DNA of 64,000 nucleotides from Bombyx mori (lineage: Eukaryota > Arthropoda > Insecta > Lepidoptera > Bombycidae), in NCBI RefSeq assembly GCF_030269925.1, contig NC_085130.1, positions 7,204,501 through 7,268,500 of the forward strand, written 5' to 3'. Each line of letters starts with the position of its first letter. The first letter of the stretch is position 1. Positions 63,796-64,000 of this stretch are shown one piece after another. The notes beneath the pieces are model-generated. The model made no database searches. It worked only from the letters and a program-made list of their open reading frames with translations, and had not been told where the DNA came from. The position numbers and the translations under genes were made by a program.

Positions 63796-63803
63796 AGTGA
63801 ATA

Positions 63804-64000
63804 CTAGGGGTCCCGCAGTAGTCGAAATTCGACTATAATTAATTGTAATTATAAGTTTGAACAATATTAAGGTTCTATTGTCAAAGACTATTATACTTCT
63901 TCTATATTTACAGATTTCGACTACACTATAGACAAATAATATTAAAGATAAACAATATTATCCTATTCTCAATTTGACCACAGACTTTAAGCAATAACCA
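63804..64000 (-). mobile_element. Helitron-like element family H1, cut by the window edge
   Basis: The left end CTAGGGGTCCCGCAG and the TAGTCGAAATTCGACTA hairpin are the reverse of the H1 3' end. The 5' part lies outside. Confidence 0.7.

Overview
The window is lepidopteran nuclear DNA, almost certainly from a silkworm (Bombyx). The main clue is more than 25 full or partial copies of the Bm1-type SINE. Non-autonomous Helitron-like elements, TIR elements and LINE tails typical of moth genomes also fill the introns. There is no prokaryotic content, no CRISPR array and no free-standing tRNA or rRNA gene. The non-coding space is mostly mobile DNA.

Four protein-coding genes are supported. (1) Bases 1-14195 (+) hold the 3' part of an off-track/PTK7-type receptor pseudokinase: 13 phase-consistent exons covering the last Ig-like domains, one membrane span and the whole kinase-like domain. 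(2) Bases 22857-33615 (-) hold a complete actin-related protein 2 (Arp2): 11 exons, 394 residues, exactly the usual family length, ending in a 42-nt last exon. (3) Bases 34212-58085 (+) hold a complete CEBPZ/Noc1-type ribosome-biogenesis factor: 20 exons, 1007 residues. (4) Bases 59938-60583 (+) are the first coding exon of an unidentified acidic, Ser/Thr/Pro-rich protein that continues beyond the window. Arp2 and CEBPZ are head to head, with about 600 bp between their start codons.

Layout: 1-14.2 kb, pseudokinase exons separated by repeat-filled introns; 14.2-22.8 kb, intergenic and AT-rich, with Helitron, RTE-like LINE and PIF/Harbinger remnants; 22.9-33.6 kb, Arp2; 33.6-34.2 kb, divergent promoter; 34.2-58.1 kb, CEBPZ, with a decayed DD37D mariner, a gypsy integrase relic, a DDE transposase relic and several TIR elements in its introns; 58.1-59.9 kb, a mostly repeat-free spacer; 59.9-64 kb, first exon and start of intron 1 of the unknown gene, with a pogo-like element.

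The most interesting observations concern how mobile DNA sits against gene structure. A TIR element is inserted at the pseudokinase stop codon so that a stop codon was re-created. Two copies of another TIR element carry different Helitron-like insertions at the same internal position. Part of the Arp2/CEBPZ promoter is duplicated in inverted orientation in a CEBPZ intron. The 3' tail of Bm1 resembles the 3' tail of a local LINE family, suggesting a SINE-LINE partnership. Exon coordinates and reading phases were worked out by hand from the sequence; family names rest on remembered motifs, not on searches.
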